Under the pieces are notes generated by a model. That model was not told the origin of the DNA. It worked only from the letters and a program-made list of their open reading frames with translations, and did no database searches. Positions 1-8,141 of a stretch of DNA of 64,000 nucleotides are shown one piece after another (the stretch's first letter is position 1; every line of letters starts with the position of its first letter). Source of the stretch: Pedobacter psychrotolerans (GTDB lineage: Bacteria > Bacteroidota > Bacteroidia > Sphingobacteriales > Sphingobacteriaceae); the NCBI RefSeq assembly GCF_004340665.1, contig NZ_SLWO01000006.1, positions 1-64,000 on the forward strand, written 5' to 3'. The translations under genes were made by a program, and so were the position numbers.

Positions 1-97
1 CACTAAAATTGTAAACCCATTTCAGGAAAATAAAAATCCTGTAAATCAATTAAAGGATTAAAACTAAAACTGTAAACTTTTTTTAGGACGATACAAA

Positions 98-291
98 GAT
101 CGTCATTCCCCTCCTTTGGAGGGGTGCCCAAAGGGCGGGGTGGTTAAAACAAAATACCTATCGATATCGTGTCCTAAAGTCAGTCTATAAGATATTTAGC
201 TTAATTAGTTTCTTTAATAATTGATATCAATTCATCACGTTTAAACTGGCGAAGTTCTGCTACGCTTCTGGCCTTTGAAACTTCGCAAGTT
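98..291. repeat. Interspersed double-hairpin repeat, copy 1
   Basis: The copy opens with a double hairpin, CCCCTCC-TTT-GGAGGGG followed by GCCC-AAA-GGGC, and runs to an AACTTCGCAAGTT-like end. The same sequence recurs at 335-527, 237 bp further on. Hairpins of this CCCCTCC/GGAGGGG kind are, from general knowledge, scattered between genes in many Bacteroidota genomes. The minus strand also holds a 32-codon open stretch ending at a stop, discussed in the findings. Confidence 0.75.
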
Positions 292-334
292 GATTCGACT
301 TACGAAGCTTTGTTGGCTTGTGAGAGGGAATTAA

Positions 335-527
335 GATCGTCATTCCCCTCCTTTGGAGGGGTGCCCAAAGGGCGGGGTGGTTAAAACAAAATACCTATCG
401 ATATCGTGTACTAAAGTTAGTCTATAAGATATTTAGCTTAATTAGTTTCTTTAATATTGATATCAATTCATCACGTTTAAACTGACGAAGTTCTGCTACG
501 CTTCTGGCCTTTGAAACTTCGCAAGTT
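335..527. repeat. Interspersed double-hairpin repeat, copy 2
   Basis: Near-identical to 98-291. Visible differences are a C/T exchange early in the element, a G/A change that is silent in the minus-strand reading frame, and one deleted base that shifts that frame. The left CCCCTCC-TTT-GGAGGGG hairpin is fully conserved. Confidence 0.75.
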
Positions 528-583
528 AATCCAACGGCTGAATATGTTCTCCCATACTTTTAACATTTAAACTTCGTAAGTTA

Positions 584-1327
584 TTAATCAAACTTCTCTA
601 TCTCTGCAACCAGTTCCCTTACTTTTTCTTCAGAAGTTAATTCATATCGATACTCATCTTCAATACTTCCCATTTTGGCCGTTACATTCCGGTATTCCAT
701 CTTACTTTCTACAAATGCTTTCGCAGATGCATGAAAATCGGTTGCGCCGGTTTTAAGATAAAGTTCTTTGATATTCCCGGCATTGATACCAGCACCAGGC
801 ATAATGGTGATTCTTCCGTTTGCCTGTTTAATAAGTTTAGCCAGTTGATTTATTCCTAAATAAGCAGACGAAGCACCACCAGAAGATAACACACGAACGA
901 TTCCCATTCCAATCAAATCTTCCAGTGCTTTTTCCATGTCATTACACATATCAAAAGCCCTGTGAAAAGCAACTTTCATAGGCTTTGCCAGTTCTATAAG
1001 TTCCTGACATCTGGTTATATCTACACTACCATCTTCCTTAAGTATTCCAATAACAACCCCTTCACAATTTAATGATTTACAGATTTTTACATCCTCTTTC
1101 ATTAAGTTAAATTCTAATTCAGAATATAGAAAATCTCCGCCCCGTGGACGAATAATCGGCCATATGGCGATGTTTAAATTTTGCTTTGCCAGTTTAATTT
1201 GCCCATAACTTGGCGTTGTACCGCCTTCAGCTAAATTATCACAAAATTCTACACGCTTGGCGCCACCAAGTTGAGCGGCCACAGCAGATGTATATGAGTT
1301 CGCACAAACTTCTAAAATCCCCGACAT
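584..1327 (-). CDS. cutC: CutC family protein
   Basis: The protein has the CutC TIM-barrel family signature: an N-terminal LEVCANS strand, VEFCDNLAEGGTTPS, IRPRGGDF, VAFHRAFD, and a late GAGINAGNI plus DFHASA. The family was named for copper homeostasis, but its biochemical role is unsettled. I favour the internal ATG at 1327, which follows the stop of the upstream gene by one base and fits the usual family start. An earlier in-frame ATG at 1348 would add seven residues and overlap the DUF2314 gene. It is probably the last gene of a minus-strand operon that starts at the aminotransferase. Confidence 0.85.
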   Translation of the reverse strand: MSGILEVCANSYTSAVAAQLGGAKRVEFCDNLAEGGTTPSYGQIKLAKQNLNIAIWPIIRPRGGDFLYSELEFNLMKEDVKICKSLNCEGVVIGILKEDGSVDITRCQELIELAKPMKVAFHRAFDMCNDMEKALEDLIGMGIVRVLSSGGASSAYLGINQLAKLIKQANGRITIMPGAGINAGNIKELYLKTGATDFHASAKAFVESKMEYRNVTAKMGSIEDEYRYELTSEEKVRELVAEIEKFD

Positions 1328-1328
1328 G

Positions 1329-2213
1329 CTATTCTTGATTATCCTCATTTACCGGACCAAGCACTTTCCAACCAGAGGCTGATTTATAGGTATTCAACTT
1401 TTGAATGGAGATACCGCCGTCAGGAAACCAACAGACTTCAGTAATGATATAATGTGAATCATCAATTTTTTCTCTTACAGGAAAGGCATTTTGTAGATCG
1501 GAGAACTTTGGAAAACCATGTTCTTCAATATTATTGATAAATGATAGTTCTAAAACTTCAGCAGTATTGGTAACCATCTCATCATCAATATCCATTGATA
1601 ATGTTGAAAGCATGATTTTGGCCTCTTCTTTAAAATCTTTACAGGCAAGTGCTGCTTCTAAATCCTGTTCATCATAAGCTTTTTCAAGGGATAGAATGGC
1701 TCCTTCAGGTGTTTCAAAATCTGTTTTAAAATGGTCGACACCTTCATCTATGTATAAACCAATACTCTCATCGAACTGTGCTTTATCTGCATCAGGAATC
1801 CCATCTCTAATGGCTCTGATCGTATATCCACCAATCAATCTGCCTTGTTCAATAATCATCCAGTCAGAAATATAATTCCTGTCGATCCCTATTTTTTGGT
1901 CAACCCGTACGGTTTTAACATCTACAGGCACATTACCAATTACGCCAAACAGGTTTCCAGATTCATCAAAACTCGGATCAATAAGCCAGATATGCTCGCT
2001 GATTTCACCATCCATGATTTTCACTTTAATAGAAAAATAAGTTTGGTGGCTTTTGGGCTGATTCAAACTTTCTTCGAAATACCAAAGCGTTAAATTGGCT
2101 TTTTCAATGGCCCAGTTCATTCCTTCGTCTTCCTCTGGAATGTACACCATAGTAGGTTCGCCTTTACGTTCTGCTACGTTTTTTTTTCCAAAAATTTTAG
2201 ATAGTAAACCCAT
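1329..2213 (-). CDS. DUF2314 domain protein
   Basis: A 294-residue protein without signal peptide or membrane segment. Its first half (about residues 30-140) resembles DUF2314: AIEKANLTLWYFEES, then a strand-rich stretch with HIWLIDP, GVIGNVPVDV and DWMIIEQGRLIGGYTIRAI. The second half is acidic, helical and unassigned. It lies 33 bp after the asparaginase-family gene and is followed at once by cutC, so co-transcription is likely. The molecular function of DUF2314 is not known to me. Confidence 0.75.
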   Translation of the reverse strand: MGLLSKIFGKKNVAERKGEPTMVYIPEEDEGMNWAIEKANLTLWYFEESLNQPKSHQTYFSIKVKIMDGEISEHIWLIDPSFDESGNLFGVIGNVPVDVKTVRVDQKIGIDRNYISDWMIIEQGRLIGGYTIRAIRDGIPDADKAQFDESIGLYIDEGVDHFKTDFETPEGAILSLEKAYDEQDLEAALACKDFKEEAKIMLSTLSMDIDDEMVTNTAEVLELSFINNIEEHGFPKFSDLQNAFPVREKIDDSHYIITEVCWFPDGGISIQKLNTYKSASGWKVLGPVNEDNQE

Positions 2214-2246
2214 TTGATATAAGCGTGTGTTTAAATAATTTAAAGA

Positions 2247-3281
2247 TTAATAATAACTCTTTCCCTTGATTAATAAATCTTGTTTTTCAGCATTGCATAC
2301 GGCATAGCTAAATCCTTGCTGGATAGCATATGCTCCATACTCACCTTTTTTATTGATGGCCAGGAAACCAACCTGAATATTTTTAGCCGTTTCCGGTTTC
2401 TTTTTGATGATGCGCATTACAGCCTCTTTACACGCAGCTTCAGGGGTATAGCCTTGTCTCATGAGTTCAACCACGAGAAATGAACCCACATTCCGAATCA
2501 CTTCTTCGCCAACACCTGTTGAAGTTGCACCACCTACCTCATTATCTACAAATAAACCTGCGCCAATAATCGGACTATCGCCAATTCTGCCATGAAGTTT
2601 ATAAGCCATACCGCTAGTGGTACAGGCACCAGAAATATTTCCTTTAGCATCAATGGCCAACATGCCAATAGTATCATGATTGTATTGGTTTCCTGGCAAT
2701 TTTTGAGGAGCAGCCTGATCATAATGCCTATTCTCAATATTCATTACGGGTTCGTATTTTGCCGCTTTTAACCATTCTTTCCAGGCCTTTTCACTGGATG
2801 GTGTGAGCAAATTTTCTTTTTTAAATCCCTGCTCTAAAGCGAATTGTAAAGCACCATCTCCAGCCAACATCACATGCGGTGTTTTTTCCATTACTTTTCG
2901 AGCAACAGATATAGGATGTTTAATATGTTCTAAAGCCAGAACGGCACCGCAATTACCCAATTCATCCATAATACAGGCATCCAGTGTTACCTTACCATCT
3001 CTATCTGGCAAACCACCGTAACCAACGGTTTGATTTTTTTCATCTGCTTCCGGAACCCAAACACCTTGCTCTACAGCATCTAAAGATCTGCCTCCCTTTG
3101 ACAATACTTTCCATGCATCGGCGTTGGCTGCAATTCCAAAATCCCAGGTAGAGATAACGATGGGTAAATTTTTTGCCTGACCGGGCGAAGCTGGAATGGC
3201 GTTGGCAATACTGGTTTTATCTATAGCCAGTAATCCGGCAGAAAGGGCAGAGGCTTTTATAAATTTACGTCTGTTAAACAT
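2247..3281 (-). CDS. N4-glycosylasparaginase/isoaspartyl peptidase family (Ntn hydrolase)
   Basis: An N-terminal-nucleophile hydrolase of the asparaginase 2 family. These enzymes self-cleave before a threonine and then hydrolyse amide bonds of asparagine derivatives. The autoproteolysis motif HDTIG places the nucleophile at Thr204, and the substrate loops GRIGDSPIIGAG and ATSTGVGE follow. The length (344 aa) is normal. The N-terminus has a twin-arginine-like start (FNRRKFIKA) and a hydrophobic stretch, suggesting export by Tat. It is third in the probable operon. Whether the substrate is glycosylated asparagine, isoaspartyl dipeptides or another amide cannot be told from sequence alone. Confidence 0.85.
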   Translation of the reverse strand: MFNRRKFIKASALSAGLLAIDKTSIANAIPASPGQAKNLPIVISTWDFGIAANADAWKVLSKGGRSLDAVEQGVWVPEADEKNQTVGYGGLPDRDGKVTLDACIMDELGNCGAVLALEHIKHPISVARKVMEKTPHVMLAGDGALQFALEQGFKKENLLTPSSEKAWKEWLKAAKYEPVMNIENRHYDQAAPQKLPGNQYNHDTIGMLAIDAKGNISGACTTSGMAYKLHGRIGDSPIIGAGLFVDNEVGGATSTGVGEEVIRNVGSFLVVELMRQGYTPEAACKEAVMRIIKKKPETAKNIQVGFLAINKKGEYGAYAIQQGFSYAVCNAEKQDLLIKGKSYY

Positions 3282-3310
3282 TTATATTAAATTTAGATTT
3301 TTTGTTAAGG

Positions 3311-4114
3311 TTAAAGAATAGTGAATTGATCTGCATCCCTTAAAAAGGGAAACTGACGCCTGATTTTGACTAATTCTTCGTAATTAATGGTCACGGTATA
3401 CATGTCTTCATCTTCCGGCTTATAATAAACGGTATTACCAGAAGAATCTATCACCATTGAATGACCGCCATGATAAACCTGGTTACCATCATGTCCTACC
3501 CGGTTTACGCCAATCACATAACTCTGATTTTCTATGGCCCTAGCCGGAATGAGCGCTTTCCAATGTGCCGAACGTCGATCTGGCCAACTGGCTACTAAAA
3601 GCAGGATATCATATTCTTCATTAATATTTCTTAGCCATACCGGAAAACGTAGATCATAGCATATGGCCAATCTGATTTTCCAGCCTTTCAATTCAACAAT
3701 AAGCTTGTTTTCACCTGAACTGAAATTTTCATCTTCATCACCCATACCAAATAAATGACGCTTATCGTAATATTGGTGTTCGCCATCTTTATCCATCCAG
3801 ATTAGCCGGTTAAAATAGTGGCCATTATCCTTTATGATTAAACTTCCGGTGACTACGCAATTGTATAATGCAGCTGTTTTCTGCATCCATTGCATGGTAG
3901 GGCCGCCCATTTCTTCAGCTAAAGCTTCTGCATTCATGCTGAAACCACTGTTAAACATTTCTGGCAGAATAATTAAATCTGTTTTCTCCCTAACGCCCAT
4001 AGACAGTCTAAGAGCAAGGTTAACCAGATTTTTTTCTATATTTTCCCAAAATAGATAGGCTTGAAAAATGGTTACTTTCAGATTTTCTATTTTAGTGTAG
4101 ATAGGTGCTTCCAT
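3311..4114 (-). CDS. Nitrilase-family amidohydrolase, probable omega-amidase (YafV type)
   Basis: A carbon-nitrogen hydrolase with the complete Glu-Lys-Cys triad: Glu52 in LPEMFNSGF, Lys118 in YDKRHLFG and Cys152 in AICYDLRFP. Length (267 aa) and these motifs fit the YafV/omega-amidase branch, which hydrolyses alpha-ketoglutaramate and alpha-ketosuccinamate to the keto acids and ammonia. Such keto-amides arise when an aminotransferase uses glutamine or asparagine. The gene 21 bp upstream encodes such an aminotransferase, which supports this reading. No signal peptide is seen, so it should be cytoplasmic. Confidence 0.85.
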   Translation of the reverse strand: MEAPIYTKIENLKVTIFQAYLFWENIEKNLVNLALRLSMGVREKTDLIILPEMFNSGFSMNAEALAEEMGGPTMQWMQKTAALYNCVVTGSLIIKDNGHYFNRLIWMDKDGEHQYYDKRHLFGMGDEDENFSSGENKLIVELKGWKIRLAICYDLRFPVWLRNINEEYDILLLVASWPDRRSAHWKALIPARAIENQSYVIGVNRVGHDGNQVYHGGHSMVIDSSGNTVYYKPEDEDMYTVTINYEELVKIRRQFPFLRDADQFTIL

Positions 4115-4135
4115 ATGTTTTTGGTTTGCAAAATG

Positions 4136-5281
4136 TTAAACATTCTTTAATTTTTCTGCGGCTAAAGCAAGGGTTGAATTTTCTTTAGCAAAACAGAAGC
4201 GGATGATTTTATGGTCAGTTGCTTTTTGATAAAAAGCGGAAACGGGGATGCTGGCCACGCCAAATTCTTTAATAAGCCTGATGCTGAAATCAGTGTCTTT
4301 TTCATCACTAATCTTTGCATAACTCACACATTGAAAATAGGACCCTTTACAGGGAAGTAGTTCGAAACGGCTTTCGCTTAAAAGTGTTCTAAAATAATTT
4401 CTTTTTTGTTCAAAAAAAGTGCCTATCTGATGATAATGATTGGAGTCTTGAAGATATTGCGCAATGGCTTGTTGCATGGCACTATTAACGCTGAAAACGT
4501 TAAATTGGTGTACTTTTCTGAATTCTTTCATCAACAATTCAGGAGCAAGGCAATAACCCATTTTCCAACCTGTTGCATGTAAGAGCTTTCCGAAAGAGGC
4601 TACAATAAAACTTCTTTCTTTCAATTCCGGATAAAGCATCACACTATTGTGTTTTTCTCCATCATAAATCAGATGTTCATAAACTTCATCACTCAGAATT
4701 AAAACATCTGTACCGCTGATGAGTTTAATCAGCGATTTCATATCTTCATCTGATAAAATACTGCCTGTAGGGTTTTGCGGAGAATTTAAAATGATCATTC
4801 TCGTTCTTGACGTGAATAGTTTTTTAACCATATCCCAATCAATTCCATAGCTTGGTGGACTTAGCTCATACGTTTTCACTAATCCACCTAAAAGTCTTAC
4901 TGTTGGTGCGTAACAATCGTATGCAGGCTCGAAAATAATGACTTCATCGCCTGAATTGATTATTGCAGTTAAAGCGGTAAAAATTGCCTGAGTACCACCT
5001 GCCGTAACAGTTATTTCAGTCTCTGGATCATATTTTACCTGATACAAACTTTCTACTTTTTGAGCAATGGTTTCATTCAGCAAATGATTACCAGTCATCG
5101 GTGCATATTGGTTAAATCCATCTTTCATGGCTTTGTTAACCAGTTCTACAAGTGTTGGGTCACAGGGATAATCAGGAAATCCCTGCGATAAATTAATGGC
5201 ATGGTGCGCTGTCGCAAGCTTTGACATTACAGAAAAAATGGTAGTGCCTACGCCAGGAAGTTTTGATTGTATATTTAACAT
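4136..5281 (-). CDS. PLP aminotransferase, methionine/glutamine transaminase-like (YbdL type)
   Basis: A fold-type I class I/II aminotransferase of 381 aa. Visible marks are NLSQGFPDYP near the N-terminus, NSPQNPTG around residues 166-173, DEVYEHL, and the PLP lysine Lys232 in SFGKLLHATGWK. The overall pattern matches YbdL/glutamine transaminase K-like enzymes, which transaminate methionine or aromatic amino acids and their keto acids. It is the first gene of the minus-strand operon and is followed by the omega-amidase-like gene, a pairing known to pull glutamine-driven transamination forward. Substrate preference is inferred. Confidence 0.85.
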   Translation of the reverse strand: MLNIQSKLPGVGTTIFSVMSKLATAHHAINLSQGFPDYPCDPTLVELVNKAMKDGFNQYAPMTGNHLLNETIAQKVESLYQVKYDPETEITVTAGGTQAIFTALTAIINSGDEVIIFEPAYDCYAPTVRLLGGLVKTYELSPPSYGIDWDMVKKLFTSRTRMIILNSPQNPTGSILSDEDMKSLIKLISGTDVLILSDEVYEHLIYDGEKHNSVMLYPELKERSFIVASFGKLLHATGWKMGYCLAPELLMKEFRKVHQFNVFSVNSAMQQAIAQYLQDSNHYHQIGTFFEQKRNYFRTLLSESRFELLPCKGSYFQCVSYAKISDEKDTDFSIRLIKEFGVASIPVSAFYQKATDHKIIRFCFAKENSTLALAAEKLKNV

Positions 5282-5288
5282 GTTATAA

Positions 5289-5332
5289 GCGAAAATAGCA
5301 AAAAAAGCTTAAAAAAGCTTTCTTATTTTCGC
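5289..5332 (-). terminator. Hairpin with U-rich tract between MFS gene and aminotransferase
   Basis: Nested inverted repeats: an outer pair GCGAAAATA/TATTTTCGC and an inner AAGCTT-based pair followed on the minus strand by a T-run. It ends only eight bases before the aminotransferase ATG. It can serve as terminator of the upstream MFS gene, or as a hairpin in the aminotransferase leader. Confidence 0.45.
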
Positions 5333-5434
5333 CTATGGTATTGTAATTAGTGTTTAAGTTCTTTAAAATAAACCTGTTATCATCAGTATTATTAAAGTTG
5401 CTATTCTTTGCCTGTAGAACTATTAATCGAGGCA

Positions 5435-6664
5435 TTAATGTGCCACCACTGCAGCAGCATCTGCAGATACTTCAATTTCACTTTTGATCAGCTTTCTTCC
5501 GACTAATAAACACAACATGGCAATGAGTGCTGCTGCTGTCATTACCAAAGGCATGGGCACAACAGAATGTTCACTGAATAAACTTACTACTACTGAAGCT
5601 AGCGCACCGAGTCCCATTTGTAAGGCACCCATAAGAGCCGAAGCACTTCCTGCGTTTTTACTAAAAGGTGCCAATGCTAAAGCCGCCGCATTTGGGTTAA
5701 TAAATCCAAGGCAGGAAAGAAATAATGCAATAAAACCAAGTGTGAGGTATAAGTTTAACCAATCATTCAAAGCAAAAATGAGAAAGATTAAACTGAATAT
5801 ACATTGAGCAGTTAAAGCCCAGGTGACAATCTTTTTACTGCTGAACCATTTTAAAATTAAACTGTTTAATTGGCTTGATCCGATAAAGGCAACGGAAAGC
5901 AAAGCGAAAATCCATCCATAACCCGTTTTGGTTACCTCATAAATTTTCATAAAAACTGTAGGGGAAGATGACACATAAGCAAACAAACCAGAAAAAGTGA
6001 TGGAACTGATTAAAGCATAAGTAGAGAACTGTGGCTCTTTTAAAACGGTTAAAAAGCTGTTTAAAATTGGCTTCGGCTTTAAAGAATAGTTTGGATCTGG
6101 TTTATAACTTTCTGGTAACTTAAATATAGAGGCTAACAGCATTAAAATGGCCATAAAACCCAGAAAAACAAATACGTATTTCCAGCTTAATGTAGATATT
6201 AAATAACCGCCTGCCGTAGGTGCCAGCATTGGTGAAACGGCAATTACAAGCATCAGAGAAGCAAAAACCTTTGGACTTTCTTCCACGGTAAAAAGATCAC
6301 GAACCATGGCTATTGACGCTACAGCCGTGGCGCAACTACCAATGGCCTGCACAAAACGTAAAACGATAAGCTGATTCACATCAGTTACGGCGAGGCAAAG
6401 AAATGAAGAGAAAATATAAAGTGCCAAACCAAAGTAAAGTGGTTTTTTCCTCCCGAATTTATCTAGTAGTGGTCCGTAAAGTAATTGTCCGGCAGAGATA
6501 CCAATAAAAAATGCCGATAAAGAAAGCGCTACTGAAGATTCACTTGTTTTTAAATCTTTTGCGATATCAACAAAGCCCGGCAAATACATATCAATTGAAA
6601 ATGGGCCTAATGTCGCCAAAGAACCTAGAATTAAAATGAGGTAGATTTTTTTTTGCTTAGCCAT
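5435..6664 (-). CDS. Bcr/CflA family MFS drug efflux transporter
   Basis: A 409-residue protein with about twelve hydrophobic segments. The N-terminal half carries SIDMYLPGF and the A-loop motif LLYGPLLDKFGRKKPL, both typical of the Bcr/CflA subfamily of proton-driven major facilitator exporters (bicyclomycin, chloramphenicol and similar compounds). AVSPMLAPTAGGYL is the motif C region of antiporters. It lies 153 bp upstream of the aminotransferase operon with a terminator-like hairpin between, so it is probably its own unit. Its natural substrate is unknown. Confidence 0.87.
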   Translation of the reverse strand: MAKQKKIYLILILGSLATLGPFSIDMYLPGFVDIAKDLKTSESSVALSLSAFFIGISAGQLLYGPLLDKFGRKKPLYFGLALYIFSSFLCLAVTDVNQLIVLRFVQAIGSCATAVASIAMVRDLFTVEESPKVFASLMLVIAVSPMLAPTAGGYLISTLSWKYVFVFLGFMAILMLLASIFKLPESYKPDPNYSLKPKPILNSFLTVLKEPQFSTYALISSITFSGLFAYVSSSPTVFMKIYEVTKTGYGWIFALLSVAFIGSSQLNSLILKWFSSKKIVTWALTAQCIFSLIFLIFALNDWLNLYLTLGFIALFLSCLGFINPNAAALALAPFSKNAGSASALMGALQMGLGALASVVVSLFSEHSVVPMPLVMTAAALIAMLCLLVGRKLIKSEIEVSADAAAVVAH

Positions 6665-6814
6665 ATAATGATGAGTTTTCCGAGGCGCAAAGATTGTCAG
6701 ATTTATGCGCTTAACCTATTTTTGAAGTCGAATGATTGTAAAAAGATAAACAGTTATAAAATTTAACGGTCGAAATCGTTATTCTGATTTGAATTATATT
6801 TAGATTTATAGTCT

Positions 6815-7585
6815 ATGACTTTTAAAACCAAAGAAAGCCGCTTGTTCCTTGTACTGGGATGTTTTTTCGTTGCAAATGCAATACTATCTGAGTTTATTGG
6901 TGTAAAATTGTTTAGTGTAGAGGATACCCTAGGTATTAAAAAGTTTGATATCAACTTATTAGGAGTTAAAAACCTCTCCTTTGTGATGTCAGCTGGCGTG
7001 CTTACCTGGCCTATTATATTTATTATGACAGATATCATCAATGAATATTTTGGGGTAAAGCAGGTTCGCTTTCTTTCCATACTGACCTCAATTCTTATTG
7101 CTTTTGCTTTCCTGGTGGTTTGGGGTTCGATGCATTTGAGTGCAGCTGATTTCTGGGTACACCAAAATATTAACGGGGAAGATTTAAACATGAACAACGC
7201 CTTTGCAGGCATCTTTGGTCAGGGTATGTGGATCATTGTTGGGTCTATTATCGCCTTTATTGTTGGCCAGCTGGCTGATGTTTTGATCTTTCACCGCATT
7301 AAAAAGATAACTGGAGAGCGGGCACTATGGTTACGGGCTACAGGCTCAACGGTAGTTTCACAGTTAATTGATAGTTTTGTTGTGATATTTATAGCTTTTT
7401 ATCTCAATCCACAATATCATTACAGCTGGAAGATGGTTGCAGCTATCGGCCTGGTTAATTATACGTATAAATTCATCGTTGCCATTTTAATGACACCTAT
7501 TTTATATGTAGTCCACCTGATTATTGACAGCTATTTAGGAAAGGATTTATCAAAAAAACTAACGGAAATGGCAGGGCGAGGATAG
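6815..7585 (+). CDS. Queuosine precursor transporter (YhhQ/VUT family)
   Basis: An integral membrane protein of 256 aa with six or seven hydrophobic segments. ITDIINEYFG-like residues (here FIMTDIINEYFG, about 68-79) and the late LRATGSTVVSQLIDSFVV segment mark the VUT_1/YhhQ family, which imports queuosine precursors such as preQ0 and preQ1 for tRNA modification. It diverges from the MFS gene. I looked for a preQ1 aptamer in the leader (6665-6814) and saw none. A small lipoprotein gene follows after 19 bp. Confidence 0.88.
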   Translation: MTFKTKESRLFLVLGCFFVANAILSEFIGVKLFSVEDTLGIKKFDINLLGVKNLSFVMSAGVLTWPIIFIMTDIINEYFGVKQVRFLSILTSILIAFAFLVVWGSMHLSAADFWVHQNINGEDLNMNNAFAGIFGQGMWIIVGSIIAFIVGQLADVLIFHRIKKITGERALWLRATGSTVVSQLIDSFVVIFIAFYLNPQYHYSWKMVAAIGLVNYTYKFIVAILMTPILYVVHLIIDSYLGKDLSKKLTEMAGRG

Positions 7586-7604
7586 GTCTAAATCAATCAA
7601 GATA

Positions 7605-8066
7605 ATGAAGAAAAAATATTTTGGAATTGTTATATTACTTTCAGTAATAGCTTGTTCGGGCAAAAAGGACAAAAAAGAAAATTCAACGCTTAATATTCAA
7701 GGGACATGGGAATTAATTTCATCCGAAATCATTGAGAATGGAAAAAGCCGATTCACACCTTTCTCTGGTGAGCAAAAGATGATTAAAATAATTAACGGCA
7801 CACATTTCGCATTTTTAAAATATAGCCTTAATCCAAAAGACAGCAGTAGTTTTGATGCTGGTGGAGGATCTTATACCTTAAACCAGCATGATTATACAGA
7901 ACATCTTGATTATTATAAAGATAAAAAGTGGGAGGGTAACACCTTTAAATTTAAAATCACCCTAAATAAGGATACACTCATTCAAAAAGGAGTGGAGAAG
8001 GTAGAAGAGGCAAACATTGATCGGGTGATTATTGAAAAATATATCAGGGCGAAGCCTAATAGGTAA
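7605..8066 (+). CDS. Small lipocalin-like lipoprotein
   Basis: A 153-residue lipoprotein with a short hydrophobic signal and lipobox VIAC (lipid Cys17), followed by a lysine-rich linker. The rest is beta-rich, starting with QGTWELISSEI, a pattern of small lipocalin-like domains common in Bacteroidota lipoproteins. The charged SGKKDKKE right after the cysteine might favour outer-membrane or surface placement. It lies 19 bp after the queuosine-precursor transporter and may be co-transcribed. No specific function is recognised. Confidence 0.75.
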   Translation: MKKKYFGIVILLSVIACSGKKDKKENSTLNIQGTWELISSEIIENGKSRFTPFSGEQKMIKIINGTHFAFLKYSLNPKDSSSFDAGGGSYTLNQHDYTEHLDYYKDKKWEGNTFKFKITLNKDTLIQKGVEKVEEANIDRVIIEKYIRAKPNR

Positions 8067-8073
8067 AAACACA

Positions 8074-8096
8074 AAGGTCGGAATCGCTCCGACCTT
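8074..8096 (-). terminator. Intergenic hairpin, probable terminator of the metY-metX-hom operon
   Basis: Perfect 8-bp stem AAGGTCGG/CCGACCTT with a 7-base loop between two convergent genes. On the minus strand it is followed by a T-rich tract (TTTGTGTTTTT), as expected for termination after hom. On the plus strand no T-run follows. Confidence 0.65.
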
Positions 8097-8141
8097 CATG
8101 CTTAACAACAAAACAAATAAAAAAAATTAATCTAAAAATGC

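Larger units (their letters stand above)
1..583. other. Intergenic region with two direct repeat copies
   Basis: No credible complete gene lies left of cutC. The stretch is dominated by two copies of a roughly 194-bp element (98-291 and 335-527) and short inverted AACTTCG/CGAAGTT-type motifs. Positions 1-90 are AT-rich, with a repeated phrase built on CTGTAAA, and show no clear coding signal. Confidence 0.6.

Noticed and set aside
6665..6814. preQ1 riboswitch before the queuosine-precursor transporter
   Set aside because: I could not find the short H-type pseudoknot core or a C-rich loop with an A-rich tail.
6763..7212. 149-codon ORF antisense to the queuosine-precursor transporter
   Set aside because: It is complementary to a well-supported membrane-protein gene and its translation has no family features.
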